From an uncultured Opitutales bacterium (GTDB taxonomy: Bacteria > Verrucomicrobiota > Verrucomicrobiia > Opitutales > Oceanipulchritudinaceae), in the NCBI GenBank assembly GCA_913056355.1, contig CAJXMX010000002.1:1-49176 (forward strand): 49,176 bases of DNA. The letters run 5' to 3'. This document shows positions 28,232-36,863 of the stretch, piece after piece. A model generated the notes under the pieces. It searched no databases, was not told the DNA's origin, and worked only from the letters and a program-made list of their open reading frames with translations. Numbering within the stretch: position 1 is the stretch's first letter; each line of letters starts with the position of its first letter. The translations under genes were made by a program, and so were the position numbers.

Positions 28232-29509
28232 TTAAGCATCCCTTTTTACCGCACCAAACTTCCCATCCCTCAATTCAACGATAAATCGTGCCCCTTCCGG
28301 GAGGGCATGGCCATCACTGACCAGATCATTTTTAGCGGTCCGGATGAGTGCATAACCGCGTTTCAGGGTGGCCTGGTGGCTGTTGTTGTGGAGGCGCAGG
28401 GTGAGCTGGCGGAGGTGCTCCCGGTGATGGAAAATCTGCTTCTCCGGGCGGAGGGAGAGGAAGCGGCTTTTGGCCAGGGCGAGGCGCTGTCCCGAATCCT
28501 TGAGACGGAGGAGGAGGACCTGGCCGAGCCGGCCCTGGAGGTCGTCGAGGCGGAGGGCGGCCTGCTCCAGCCGGTGCCGCGGGTGCTGGTGCCTGAGATG
28601 GGCAGTCAGGAGGGCCAGGCGGTTGCCCTTGCGCTCGAGGTGGCGGCTTACGCCGTCCAGCAGGCGTTCCCTGAGCCGGTCGGAGCGGTCGACGAAGGCC
28701 TGGCGGGCGCTGGTGATCCATTCCGCGGCGGCGGAGGGGGTCTCGGCGCGGAAGTCGGCGGCAAAGTCGCTGAGGGTGAAGTCGATCTCGTGTCCGACGG
28801 CGGAGATGACCGGGATATGCGAGGCGGCCACGGCACGGGCCACCCTTTCCTCGTTGAAGGGCCAGAGGTCCTCCAGGCTGCCGCCGCCGCGCCCGACCAC
28901 CAGCAGGTCGCAGAGCTCATGCTGGTTGGCGGCGGCGATCCCGCGGACGATCTCCGGGGCCGCCTCATTCCCCTGGACGCGGGCCGGGATGACGATCAGC
29001 CGGCCGGACCAGCCGCGGCGGCGCAGGATGGAGACGAAGTCCCGCAGGGCGGCCCCGGTCTCGGAGGTGACGAAGCCGATGGTCCGGGCCAGCTTCGGCA
29101 GGGGACGCTTGCGGGAGGGATCGAACAGGCCCTCGGCGGTCAGCTTTTCCTTTAATTCCAGAAAGGCCTGCTGGAGGCGGCCCACGCCGTCCTCCTCGAG
29201 GGTGCGGAAGATGACCTGGTAGTTGCCGCGCGGCTCGTAAACGGTCAGGCGCCCGGTGCCGACCACCTGCAGCCCGTCGCGGAGGCGGACCTGGAGGCGC
29301 ATGGCATCGCCGCGGAAACAGACCCCGGAAATGGAGGCCCCGCTGTCCTTGAGGGAAAAGTAGACGTGCCCGGATTGCTGGCGCCGGAGGTTGCTAATTT
29401 CCCCGCGCAGGCGGACCTGGGGGAAGCCGCCCTCGAGGAGTAGCTTGATCTCCCGGGTTAGCTCGCTGACGGTGAAGACGTCCTTACTGGAGGGGCCCGG
29501 ATCGATCAC
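28232..29509 (-). CDS. xseA: Exodeoxyribonuclease VII, large subunit
   Basis: A protein of about 425 residues with the N-terminal OB-fold (FTVSELTREIKLLLEGGFPQV, GEISNLRRQQSGHVYFSLKD) and the catalytic domain (RTIGFVTSETGAALRDFVSILRRR, VVGRGGGSLEDLWPFNEE, VISAVGHEIDFTLSDFAADFRAETPSAAAE). A helical C-terminal part with the ending LKRGYALI is also present. XseA with XseB degrades single-stranded DNA. The start is uncertain: a GTG at 29509, overlapping the upstream gene by 26 bp, fits the conserved N-terminus best; the frame is open to 29587. No xseB follows; only a 48-codon ORF and a terminator do. Confidence 0.93.
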   Translation of the reverse strand: MIDPGPSSKDVFTVSELTREIKLLLEGGFPQVRLRGEISNLRRQQSGHVYFSLKDSGASISGVCFRGDAMRLQVRLRDGLQVVGTGRLTVYEPRGNYQVIFRTLEEDGVGRLQQAFLELKEKLTAEGLFDPSRKRPLPKLARTIGFVTSETGAALRDFVSILRRRGWSGRLIVIPARVQGNEAAPEIVRGIAAANQHELCDLLVVGRGGGSLEDLWPFNEERVARAVAASHIPVISAVGHEIDFTLSDFAADFRAETPSAAAEWITSARQAFVDRSDRLRERLLDGVSRHLERKGNRLALLTAHLRHQHPRHRLEQAALRLDDLQGRLGQVLLLRLKDSGQRLALAKSRFLSLRPEKQIFHHREHLRQLTLRLHNNSHQATLKRGYALIRTAKNDLVSDGHALPEGARFIVELRDGKFGAVKRDA

Positions 29510-30167
29510 GGCTGATGCGTTTGCGGATGTTGTCAAGGACCAGCTGCAGGACCAGGACCCCGCAGAGGGCGAGAAGGATGTAGCCAAGGCCGCCCGTCAG
29601 GATGGAGGTCCCGACCAGCATGATGGCGATCCCGATGGCCCCCTGGATGACCAGGGAGGCCCAGAGGTAGGTCACCCAGCGGGCGTGCCCGAGGGCCAGG
29701 GTGTAGTTCTGCAGGGCCCAGGGGAGGGGAGAGAGCCGCATGGCCAGGACGATGCGCCACTCGTTGTGCGGCTTCAACTTGGGAATGGCCAGGCCGCGGC
29801 GGTGGATGATCCGCTCGATGAAGGGATGCAGGATGCCGCGGGCGAGGATGTTGGTCAGGACAATGTTCAGGACCAGGGCCAGCAGAGAGAGGGCGATTCC
29901 CAGAAGCGGATGGGTCCGCCCGAGGATCGGCATCGCCGTCAGGTAGAAGACGGTCAGCGGCACCCCCAGGGCCGGGAGGATGACGAAGGCCACGAAGTAG
30001 AGCGGGGCGGGAATGGTCTGCAGAAAGGCCATCAGGCGCTCCCGCAGCTCGTTGACGGGCGGCAGGCTTTCCCGGTAGTGGTACCAGAGCCAGGCCAGCA
30101 GCCCGGCGGTGAGTAATCCCGTGACCAGCCCGGCGATGATCAGGTTTCGTTGCAAGCGCTTCTCCAT
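29484..30167 (-). CDS. VTT/DedA-like (TVP38/TMEM64 family) membrane protein
   Basis: A 227-residue inner-membrane protein with about five to six hydrophobic segments. The VTT-domain signature is present: ILPALGVPLTVFYLTAMPILG near residue 63, then RLSPLPWALQNYTLALGHARWVTYLWAS. Family members act as lipid scramblases or flippases, including for undecaprenyl phosphate; that role here would be inference. The ATG at 30167 (MEKRLQRNLI) is preferred over an upstream frame extension because a membrane segment follows at once. It overlaps xseA by 26 bp and is divergent from the GT2 gene that opens the polysaccharide locus. Confidence 0.8.
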   Translation of the reverse strand: MEKRLQRNLIIAGLVTGLLTAGLLAWLWYHYRESLPPVNELRERLMAFLQTIPAPLYFVAFVILPALGVPLTVFYLTAMPILGRTHPLLGIALSLLALVLNIVLTNILARGILHPFIERIIHRRGLAIPKLKPHNEWRIVLAMRLSPLPWALQNYTLALGHARWVTYLWASLVIQGAIGIAIMLVGTSILTGGLGYILLALCGVLVLQLVLDNIRKRISRDRSGPLQ

Positions 30168-30268
30168 GCGTGTCCAGAACGGTGCCGCCCGCCCGCCATC
30201 GGGGCAAGCTTTTGAGTTAGCGTTCCTTGGGGTTGCAAGATAGGGCACATTCAGTATCACCAGATCCT

Positions 30269-31252
30269 GTGAAACCGCTTTTGGCGCCCGAATTACCCCT
30301 GGAGGATGAGCCGCTCGACATCAGCGTGGTGGTGCCCGTCTACGACGAGGAGGCCAGCCTCGAAGAGCTGGTGCGGCGGCTCCAGCCGGTCCTGGAAGGG
30401 GTGGGGGAGGACTTCGAGGTCCTCTTTGTCGACGACGGGAGCAAGGACGGTTCATGGGGAATGATCCGCCGCCTGCACCGGGAGTTCCCCTTTGTCCGGG
30501 CCATCCGGCACCGGCGCAATTTCGGCAAGGCGGCCGCCCTGGCCAACGGCTTCTCCGCCGCCCGGGGACGCCTCATCGTCACCATGGACGCCGACCTCCA
30601 GGACCAGCCGGAGGAGATCCCCAAGTTCCTCGAAAAGATTGCCGCCGGGGCCGACATGGTCTCCGGCTGGAAGCAGCGCCGCCACGACCCCATCGACAAG
30701 ACGCTCCCCTCCCGGGGCTTCAACTTCGTCGCCCGCTGCCTGACCGGCCTCAAGCTCCACGACATCAACTGCGGCTTCAAGGCCTACCGCTCCGAGGTGG
30801 CCAAGGGACTCAAGCTCTACGGGGAAATGCACCGCTTCATCCCCATCCTGGCCGACGCCGACGGCTACAAGGTGGACGAGGTGGTGGTCGAGCACTCCCC
30901 CCGCCAGCACGGCCAGTCCAAGTACGGCGCCACCCGCATGATCAAGGGCGCCCTGGACCTCCTGACCACCGTCGTCCTGACCCGCTACCTCCGCCGCCCC
31001 GCCCACTTCTTCGGCGGTTTGGGTTTGCTGGTCGGTGTAGTGGGTATGGGGATACTGGTGTATTTGTCGGTGGGGTGGTTTCTGGGATACAAAGGGATTG
31101 GGACAAGGCCATTGTTCTTTTTTGGAATACTGGGGACGCTCTTGTCGGCGCAGCTGATTTCGCTGGGCCTGATCGCGGAGCTGGTGCTGGCGAGGACGGT
31201 GCGGCTGGAGCCAAGGGCGGGGATAATCGAGAAACTGGATTCCCGATCCTGA
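30269..31252 (+). CDS. GT2 glycosyltransferase, polyprenyl-phosphate type (DPM1/GtrB-like)
   Basis: A 327-residue protein. The N-terminal GT-A domain (about 15-240) has VVVPVYDEEASLEELV, FVDDGSKDGSW, the metal-binding DAD in TMDADLQDQPEEIPKF and HSPRQHGQSKYGATRM. Two membrane segments follow (about 255-278 and 288-315). This fits enzymes that load a sugar onto undecaprenyl phosphate for later transfer outside the membrane, such as GtrB or ArnC. The GTG at 30269 is a reasonable start; a TTG at 30227 is possible. At about 31015, inside the gene, codon choice changes sharply from C-rich to G/T-rich third bases, suggesting the C-terminal part has a different origin. Confidence 0.9.
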   Translation: MKPLLAPELPLEDEPLDISVVVPVYDEEASLEELVRRLQPVLEGVGEDFEVLFVDDGSKDGSWGMIRRLHREFPFVRAIRHRRNFGKAAALANGFSAARGRLIVTMDADLQDQPEEIPKFLEKIAAGADMVSGWKQRRHDPIDKTLPSRGFNFVARCLTGLKLHDINCGFKAYRSEVAKGLKLYGEMHRFIPILADADGYKVDEVVVEHSPRQHGQSKYGATRMIKGALDLLTTVVLTRYLRRPAHFFGGLGLLVGVVGMGILVYLSVGWFLGYKGIGTRPLFFFGILGTLLSAQLISLGLIAELVLARTVRLEPRAGIIEKLDSRS

Positions 31253-31265
31253 AGTCAGGCAGGTT

Positions 31266-32309
31266 ATGAGGATCCTGATCGAAGCCCACCATCCGGCGCA
31301 TATCCACTTCTGGAAATATCCCATCCGCGAGATGCAGCGACTGGGACACCGGGTTCGGTTGATAGGGCGCGATCGAGATGTCATGAAACGACTGCTAGAG
31401 GTGTATGACTGGATTGAGGCTGTTATTCCCCCGCGCCGGCAGACCCGCAACCGCTTTCCCTTTTTGGAAATGCTCCAACGTCAGTACCTCGTGGCCCGTG
31501 AAATCCAGCGCTTTCGCCCCGACGTGGTGGCCAGCCTGATGGGGAGCTACACGCAATCGGCCAAGCTGTTTGGCGTCCGCAACGTCATCTTTACGGACTC
31601 GGAATTCCAGCATTTCAACCACCGGATCGCCCATCCGTTTGCCGATGCGATCTACACGCCTGAATGCTTCTGTAAGGAACTTGGTCACAAGCAAATTCGA
31701 TATCAGGGGATTCATGAAATGATGTTCCTCAGGAAAGGCGTGTTCGACCCTGATCCCTCAGTCCTGAAGCGGTACGGCGATCTTGTGCCGGGAGAATTCA
31801 TCATCCTTCGTATCTCCGCGTGGAACACGCTGCATGACATTGGTGCACGGGGAATTGGTGACGAGCTAGAGCGGTTTATCGACTCCGTTCAAGGAAAGTA
31901 CCGGATTGTCGCCTCAGTCGAGGAAAGCGCGATCACTCGGGATCTGGGAATTGATCTCATTAATCCTCAACCGGAGGATTTTCACAGTCTTCTTTATTAT
32001 GCTCGCCTTGTCCTTACGGAAGGCGCCTCCACAGCCAGCGAGGCAGGTTGCCTTGCTGTTCCAACGGTCTATGTAAATTCTACGGGGGATCGGGGCTACC
32101 TCAGGATGCTGCAAGCAAAGCACGATATCGTGCACTGCTACTCCGCCAGTCGCGAAGGACTTGTGGGTGCGGTTGATTGGCTGAATAGTATTGAGGGCAT
32201 AAACTGGAATGCCAGGGAAACCTTCCAGTCGCAATTAAGCCGTGACTTGCCTGATGGATCTGGCTTTGTAGTGAATTCCTTGCTCGGAAATTCTCGAATT
32301 GGAATTTGA
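31266..32309 (+). CDS. DUF354-family protein (glycosyltransferase-like)
   Basis: A 347-residue protein starting MRILIEAHHPAHIHFWK, which fits the DUF354 family. This family is related in fold to GT-B glycosyltransferases such as lipid-A-disaccharide synthase. Other family-like stretches are GRDRDVMKRLLE, ASLMGSYTQSAKLFG, and VLTEGASTASEAGCLAVPTVYV near 260, which would be the nucleotide-sugar side of the fold. It begins 13 bp after the GT2 gene, within a rightward three-gene unit of the polysaccharide locus. The second half is more AT-rich than the housekeeping genes. The donor and acceptor are unknown. Confidence 0.75.
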   Translation: MRILIEAHHPAHIHFWKYPIREMQRLGHRVRLIGRDRDVMKRLLEVYDWIEAVIPPRRQTRNRFPFLEMLQRQYLVAREIQRFRPDVVASLMGSYTQSAKLFGVRNVIFTDSEFQHFNHRIAHPFADAIYTPECFCKELGHKQIRYQGIHEMMFLRKGVFDPDPSVLKRYGDLVPGEFIILRISAWNTLHDIGARGIGDELERFIDSVQGKYRIVASVEESAITRDLGIDLINPQPEDFHSLLYYARLVLTEGASTASEAGCLAVPTVYVNSTGDRGYLRMLQAKHDIVHCYSASREGLVGAVDWLNSIEGINWNARETFQSQLSRDLPDGSGFVVNSLLGNSRIGI

Positions 32310-32326
32310 ATGCGATATCCTCCAGT

Positions 32327-32947
32327 ATGTATAGAAACCTACAGCAAAAAATTCTCCGAAGGCTAACACACAGAATTCGCCTTGCACGCTCTCTGTACAT
32401 TGATGACTTCTACTTCATCCATATCAACAAAACCGGGGGGACGAGCATCGAGGAGGCTTTCAGGCTGCCAGCGGAGCATTTGACCGCAATGGAGAAGCGA
32501 AACCAAGTGGGGTTGGAGCGATGGAGAAATGCTTTCAAGTTTACTGTTGTAAGAAATCCGTGGGACAAGGTTGTATCGCATTACCACTACAGGGTTAAAA
32601 CCAATCAAGGCAATTTGGCTGACAGCGGTATGAAGTTTGAGGACTGGGTAAAATCAGCTTATCGCGATAACAATCCCTCGCTTTTTGACAATCCTAAGTA
32701 CTTTATGCCCTGCGTCGATTGGCTGACAGACTCTGATAATAAACTAATAGTGGATTATGTTGGAAGGTTCGAGCATCTGTCTCGTGACTTTGCCAATATT
32801 TGCGAAAAGATCGGACTTCAAGTCGAGCTCCCCCATCGGAAGGTGTCATCAAGAGATCACTACCGTGGATACTATAATTCAGAATGTAGGAACATAATTG
32901 GCGAGCACTTTATTCGGGACCTGGAACAATTTGAGTATACATTTTGA
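32327..32947 (+). CDS. PAPS-dependent sulfotransferase (Sulfotransfer_2-like)
   Basis: A 206-residue protein with the two PAPS-binding elements of carbohydrate sulfotransferases. The 5'-phosphosulfate loop is FIHINKTGGTSIEEAF near residue 30, and the 3'-phosphate site is FTVVRNPWDKVVSHYHYR near residue 75. The C-terminal part (EHLSRDFANICEKIGL) also matches the family. It would transfer sulfate from PAPS to a sugar hydroxyl or amine. The ATG at 32327 is used, but a TTG at 32306 that overlaps the DUF354 stop is possible. The gene is AT-rich and converges on a GT4 gene with 12 bp between stops. Confidence 0.82.
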   Translation: MYRNLQQKILRRLTHRIRLARSLYIDDFYFIHINKTGGTSIEEAFRLPAEHLTAMEKRNQVGLERWRNAFKFTVVRNPWDKVVSHYHYRVKTNQGNLADSGMKFEDWVKSAYRDNNPSLFDNPKYFMPCVDWLTDSDNKLIVDYVGRFEHLSRDFANICEKIGLQVELPHRKVSSRDHYRGYYNSECRNIIGEHFIRDLEQFEYTF

Positions 32948-32959
32948 TTCTCGGCGGAC

Positions 32960-34129
32960 TTATAGCCTGCATTCAAGGCCGTCTAGGAGGTCGTCCAGTA
33001 CCTGCTTTTCTTTTTCAAAGCACAATTCAAATGCAGCGACATTTGATTTTTCCTTAGCCGATTGAATTTCACTTGCGGAGAGACACGTCAGCCTTTCGGC
33101 CATCGATTCTACTGTGAATTTCTTTGAAACAAATCCACAGCCGTTCTGTTCTACTATCCTGGCCATGTCCGGGGACGGACCGATGGCTACTGCCAACCTC
33201 GCCTGGATAAACTCGAAAAGTTTGTTGGGGAGGCAGTACTTCAAATTGAAGGTCAAGGGTTCCACATAGAAGAAACCGATGTCATAATTGGAAATTGTGG
33301 GAATGATTTCCTTGAGGGGAACCGGATCGAGAATCCGTAAATTCGGAATGTTCCTTGCCTTCAATCTCAATTCCCGGATGACGAAGGAGTTGCCGGTTAA
33401 ATACATATCCAAGTGGAACCTAGAATCGAGAAGGGAAAATACGTCCACCATTTTCTCCAATTGCCTATTCGGATTCGCCAATCCATGATGGACCATCCGA
33501 ATTTTCTCCGCCGACAAGGTGCGAGTCGGCAATTGATGTAAGTTAGGGGTGCTTCGGAAGATCTTGGCATGAACGCCAAACTCCTCCTCGTACTTGCTTG
33601 CTATTCCCGGGGAAACCGTGATTAGGCCGGAGCACTTAGGCAGGTAATTCCTGCAAATTTGTGTCCTGTAGGGAGCCTGGAAATGGCGGAAGAACAGATT
33701 GTTCTCGCGCTGCTTGGGGTAGAACTCCCTGGCATCAAATATAACCTTGGCGGACTTCCTAATGGAGAAGGCAAACGGCAGGCAGTCCAAGTCCTCGACA
33801 AGGACCAGGTCGAAATTTTTTGCCAGTAGCTCCGCCTTTGCTGTGGCCAATCCCTGGGACAGGTTGATCACCCCCTCCTTCAGGGAGTCATTGGTAAGGA
33901 ATTTCTGGATAATCGCTCCGGATACGTTGCGGATGTTGCGGATTATGAGGGGAGGCAGCCGCGGATGACTCGATCCCGTGCTGAAATATTCAACTCCCGG
34001 GACTTTTGAATTGGGCGGTGGACTGAGAACGGATACTTGATTCCCCCTCTCCAGGCAATATTCCACCATCCGCTTGGGCCTTGGGGCTTTGCTGGGATCA
34101 CTCAGACAGATAATCAGTACCTTGCTCAT
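32960..34129 (-). CDS. GT4-type glycosyltransferase
   Basis: A 389-residue GT-B protein. The N-terminal Rossmann half (MSKVLIICLSDPSKAPRPKRMVEYCLERGNQV split over a short loop) binds the acceptor. DLVLVEDLDCLPFAF, LITVSPGIASKYEEEFG and the C-terminal donor half IRMVHHGLANPNRQLEKM, then YCLPNKLFEFIQARLAVAIG match the GT4 family. The usual E-x7-E motif is partly kept (PNKLFEFIQARLAV). It is AT-rich relative to the left half of the window. It is probably the last gene of the leftward polysaccharide cluster, separated from the flippase by 259 bp that may hold a gene remnant. Confidence 0.82.
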   Translation of the reverse strand: MSKVLIICLSDPSKAPRPKRMVEYCLERGNQVSVLSPPPNSKVPGVEYFSTGSSHPRLPPLIIRNIRNVSGAIIQKFLTNDSLKEGVINLSQGLATAKAELLAKNFDLVLVEDLDCLPFAFSIRKSAKVIFDAREFYPKQRENNLFFRHFQAPYRTQICRNYLPKCSGLITVSPGIASKYEEEFGVHAKIFRSTPNLHQLPTRTLSAEKIRMVHHGLANPNRQLEKMVDVFSLLDSRFHLDMYLTGNSFVIRELRLKARNIPNLRILDPVPLKEIIPTISNYDIGFFYVEPLTFNLKYCLPNKLFEFIQARLAVAIGPSPDMARIVEQNGCGFVSKKFTVESMAERLTCLSASEIQSAKEKSNVAAFELCFEKEKQVLDDLLDGLECRL

Positions 34130-34214
34130 CTTGTGTAATTGGAATCAGAGGCGCAGTTAGTTCCTGCAGCCAGTCTGCATTATTCTCCTGTGGATCGAGT
34201 CAATCGATATGGTA

Positions 34215-34388
34215 CTAGTTTCTCAATGAGGACCAAAATACTTGGTTATGTTCGATTTGTTGAAGTGTTCGAATATGGATATGCTTCATGAAATACCTAT
34301 TGTTCAAATATGGGATCAACCTGCCCCAGCCATCGCCCTTGTCAAAATTCATGACTCGGGCCAATCCTTGTATATGCGGGAAGTAACC
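34215..34388 (-). pseudogene. Possible remnant of a sulfotransferase C-terminus
   Basis: Directly after the flippase stop codon, and in the same frame, the sequence stays open for 57 codons. It includes RVMNFDKGDGWGRLIPYL, which resembles the (M)N..-GDGWEKL-PFL motif found near the C-terminus of many carbohydrate sulfotransferases. An ATG at 34352 would give 45 residues ending FWSSLRN. No PAPS-binding motifs are present, so if real this is a broken fragment. It lies between a flippase and a GT4 gene, in a locus with two intact sulfotransferases. The match is short and made by eye. Confidence 0.3.
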
Positions 34389-35657
34389 TCATTCTCTGGA
34401 CAATAATAGGATGTACCTGAACCTAATAGCAAACTTAACGACCTGGGAGAATGAGGTTGCAGCTGCGGCTCCTGCGATCCCATAGGAGGGGATCAGGATC
34501 AGGTTCCCGACCAGGTTAATGAACAACGCCACCGCGGCCGACACACTGTTAAATCCGGGTCGTCCCATGGCAGCAATCGAATTTGCCAGAATCTTGCCGG
34601 CAGAGGTTGTGATAATTCCAGGGATAAGTATGACTAGAGCCGTGTAGGCGGGAGTGAATGCACTTCCGAAAACCAGTGAAATCAGAGGTTTACCGAAGAC
34701 GGCCAGAATACAGGAACCGACAATTGAGATTCCACAGGCTACTAAAGAGTAGCGGAGTATCAGGCTGCTTCCTTCCTGTGGAGAATTACTCAGTCGGACC
34801 AGGCGAGGGAATAGAACGTTGCTGATCGCCGCGGAAGGTATTCCCATTCTTTCGCTGATTTGGCTGGCAACGGCATAGACGCCTGTTGAGGACGTCCCGA
34901 TGAAAAAATTGATTAGGAAGATATCCGTCCGCCTGCTCAGGATTCCAATGATATTGGCGGCTTGGGCGCGGTAACCATATTCGGCCAGGTGGAAAAATAT
35001 CTCCCGGGTCCTCAAGAGATCCATGCCGGACTTTTTGCCCAGGCGGTAACGGATAAACACCATCAGCAGGATACTGAGTGCATAGTGGCTTGCGGTAAAG
35101 GCCACCGCGGAATTCAATATGTCCAGGCGATCGAACAACAGCAGGCAAAGCAGGTTCAGCAGCAGGACTATCGGCTGTATCAACTGCGTCAGGTTATAGG
35201 AATTGAAATCCTCCTCCGCGAGGAAGAGGGAGGAAAACTGATCATTTAACTGGACTGCTGGAAGAGCCGCTATACTCAGCACCAGGATTGGAAATTCTAT
35301 CGATGGAAGAAGAATGGAATGGGCCAGGTACAGAACCGGCAGGAGAACTAGCAGGCTACCAGCCAATGTAACACCGGCCATACGCAAGCCAACCTGGAAA
35401 ACCTCCCCTGAGCTATACACACCTTTGCCCACATAATATACAATGGCCGGACCGAATCCCATTCCGACAAGCAAGTTGAGCAGATTGGGCAGGATTATAA
35501 CGATGGCGAACTTGCCGTTGCCTTCCGGCCCAAGGCTTCTGGCAATGATGACAACCACCAGTAATTGAAGAACAGTCGCGACTACTCTCCTTGAGAGGGA
35601 TAAGCCGATATTTTTGTTAAGTGCCCCGTAATTTTGCTTCATCGACAATTCATCCAT
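34389..35657 (-). CDS. Wzx-like polysaccharide flippase (MOP superfamily)
   Basis: A 422-residue membrane protein with about 12 hydrophobic segments, starting MDELSMKQNYGALNKNIG. Typical features are VVIIARSLGPEGNGKFAI near the start, YGYRAQAANIIGILSRRTDIFLINFF in the middle and GVYAVASQISERM. This is the RfbX/Wzx type that flips lipid-linked oligosaccharides across the inner membrane. Its start overlaps the stop of the upstream GT4 gene in TAATG, so the two are probably translationally coupled. A Wzx/Wzy-type route for this glycan is suggested, although no Wzy polymerase is recognised in the window. Confidence 0.85.
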   Translation of the reverse strand: MDELSMKQNYGALNKNIGLSLSRRVVATVLQLLVVVIIARSLGPEGNGKFAIVIILPNLLNLLVGMGFGPAIVYYVGKGVYSSGEVFQVGLRMAGVTLAGSLLVLLPVLYLAHSILLPSIEFPILVLSIAALPAVQLNDQFSSLFLAEEDFNSYNLTQLIQPIVLLLNLLCLLLFDRLDILNSAVAFTASHYALSILLMVFIRYRLGKKSGMDLLRTREIFFHLAEYGYRAQAANIIGILSRRTDIFLINFFIGTSSTGVYAVASQISERMGIPSAAISNVLFPRLVRLSNSPQEGSSLILRYSLVACGISIVGSCILAVFGKPLISLVFGSAFTPAYTALVILIPGIITTSAGKILANSIAAMGRPGFNSVSAAVALFINLVGNLILIPSYGIAGAAAATSFSQVVKFAIRFRYILLLSRE

Positions 35658-36823
35658 TACCGGATTCCCGCCGAGTTCCCTGCGCAGTTAAGTAAAGCTG
35701 TTCCAACACTTTCCGGGCCGTATTTCTTGCATGCATCCCGACGAATGACTTGCTTGTCGAAGTCGCTGAATTTCTCCATTATTTCAATCATGGCCGCCGC
35801 CAGTAAATTTGCCTCACCGATGGGGACTAGAAGACCATTCTTGGGAGTAATTATGTCATTGGGTCCCTCGCACCTGGTGGCAATTACAGGTAAACCCCTC
35901 GAGAGGGCTTCAATTACGACAACGCCAAAAGTTTCGTATTGGCTGGGCAAAACGAAGGAGTCCGCGGAGTCGAGCGTTTCCCTGACCTGAGTCCGGGGCA
36001 AAATTCCAGTTAAGGTTACCTTATCCTGAATGCCTAGTTGCTTTGCCAGGGAAAGAAGTTTCATTTTTTCCGGACCGTCGCCCACGATGACCAGACGAAC
36101 ATGTTCACGGCTTCTAGTTACACTTCGCAACGCCTTGAGGAGTAAAGCATGGTCCTTGATCGGCTTGAGGTATCCCACAGAAACAAAGGTGAAAGGCATT
36201 CCCGGCTCACGCCCATGAACTGGTTCGTGGTCATGGAACTCCGCAGACAGGGCATTGGGTACGGCGACCCATTCTCCCTGACCTGAAAACTGATCGGCCA
36301 TCAATACTGCCTGCTGTTTGCTTACGGCAATTCGTGCGTTGGCTGAATTGAACACCTTCTTTGAGATATTTATTTGGCTTTTGTTGTAGATACCCCGGCG
36401 ATAACCAGTGCTGTGCTCGGTGATCAGATATGGGATCCCGGATTTTCGGCTAAACCGGTAAGCAGCATACCCTGCATTCACCGCACAGTGAGCATGGACA
36501 AAATCCGGAGCGCCATGCCGTTCCACGAATAAATAGAGCATGCGTTCAGCAGCTTTCGCCCATTGAAGACAGGTTAAGTAAGGCAATTTTGGAAAGCATC
36601 CGACAAATTCATGGATAATCGTTCGAATTCCGTTCTCGTCACTATCTCTATTTATAAATTTCATTGGACTGCAAGGCAGCCTGTTCAGAGCGTGCATAAT
36701 GGGAGCGATCACCGTAACTTCCGCCCCGGCCCGCTGCAGCGCAATGGCATGGTCCCTGTAGAAGACTCCGCGAGGATCGTTCTGGTCACGCGGATAAGTG
36801 GATGGAAGGACGATTACCCGCAT
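35657..36823 (-). CDS. GT4-type glycosyltransferase
   Basis: A 388-residue GT-B enzyme. The N-terminal half begins MRVIVLPSTYPRDQNDPRG and contains HAHCAVNAGYAAYRFSRK and LITEHSTGY. The C-terminal donor half has VSVGYLKPIKDHALLLKAL, VIVGDGPEKMKLLSLAKQLG and the E-x7-E motif in FVLPSQYETFGVVVIEALS. The ATG at 36823 is chosen because it begins the first beta strand; the frame is open upstream, but that stretch covers the start of the neighbouring sulfotransferase's 3' end and lacks similarity. It overlaps the flippase start and belongs to the leftward wbp-type unit. Confidence 0.88.
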   Translation of the reverse strand: MRVIVLPSTYPRDQNDPRGVFYRDHAIALQRAGAEVTVIAPIMHALNRLPCSPMKFINRDSDENGIRTIIHEFVGCFPKLPYLTCLQWAKAAERMLYLFVERHGAPDFVHAHCAVNAGYAAYRFSRKSGIPYLITEHSTGYRRGIYNKSQINISKKVFNSANARIAVSKQQAVLMADQFSGQGEWVAVPNALSAEFHDHEPVHGREPGMPFTFVSVGYLKPIKDHALLLKALRSVTRSREHVRLVIVGDGPEKMKLLSLAKQLGIQDKVTLTGILPRTQVRETLDSADSFVLPSQYETFGVVVIEALSRGLPVIATRCEGPNDIITPKNGLLVPIGEANLLAAAMIEIMEKFSDFDKQVIRRDACKKYGPESVGTALLNCAGNSAGIR

Positions 36824-36863
36824 CCCAATATCGGTATTAGAATTAGTTCCATCACTACTGAGT

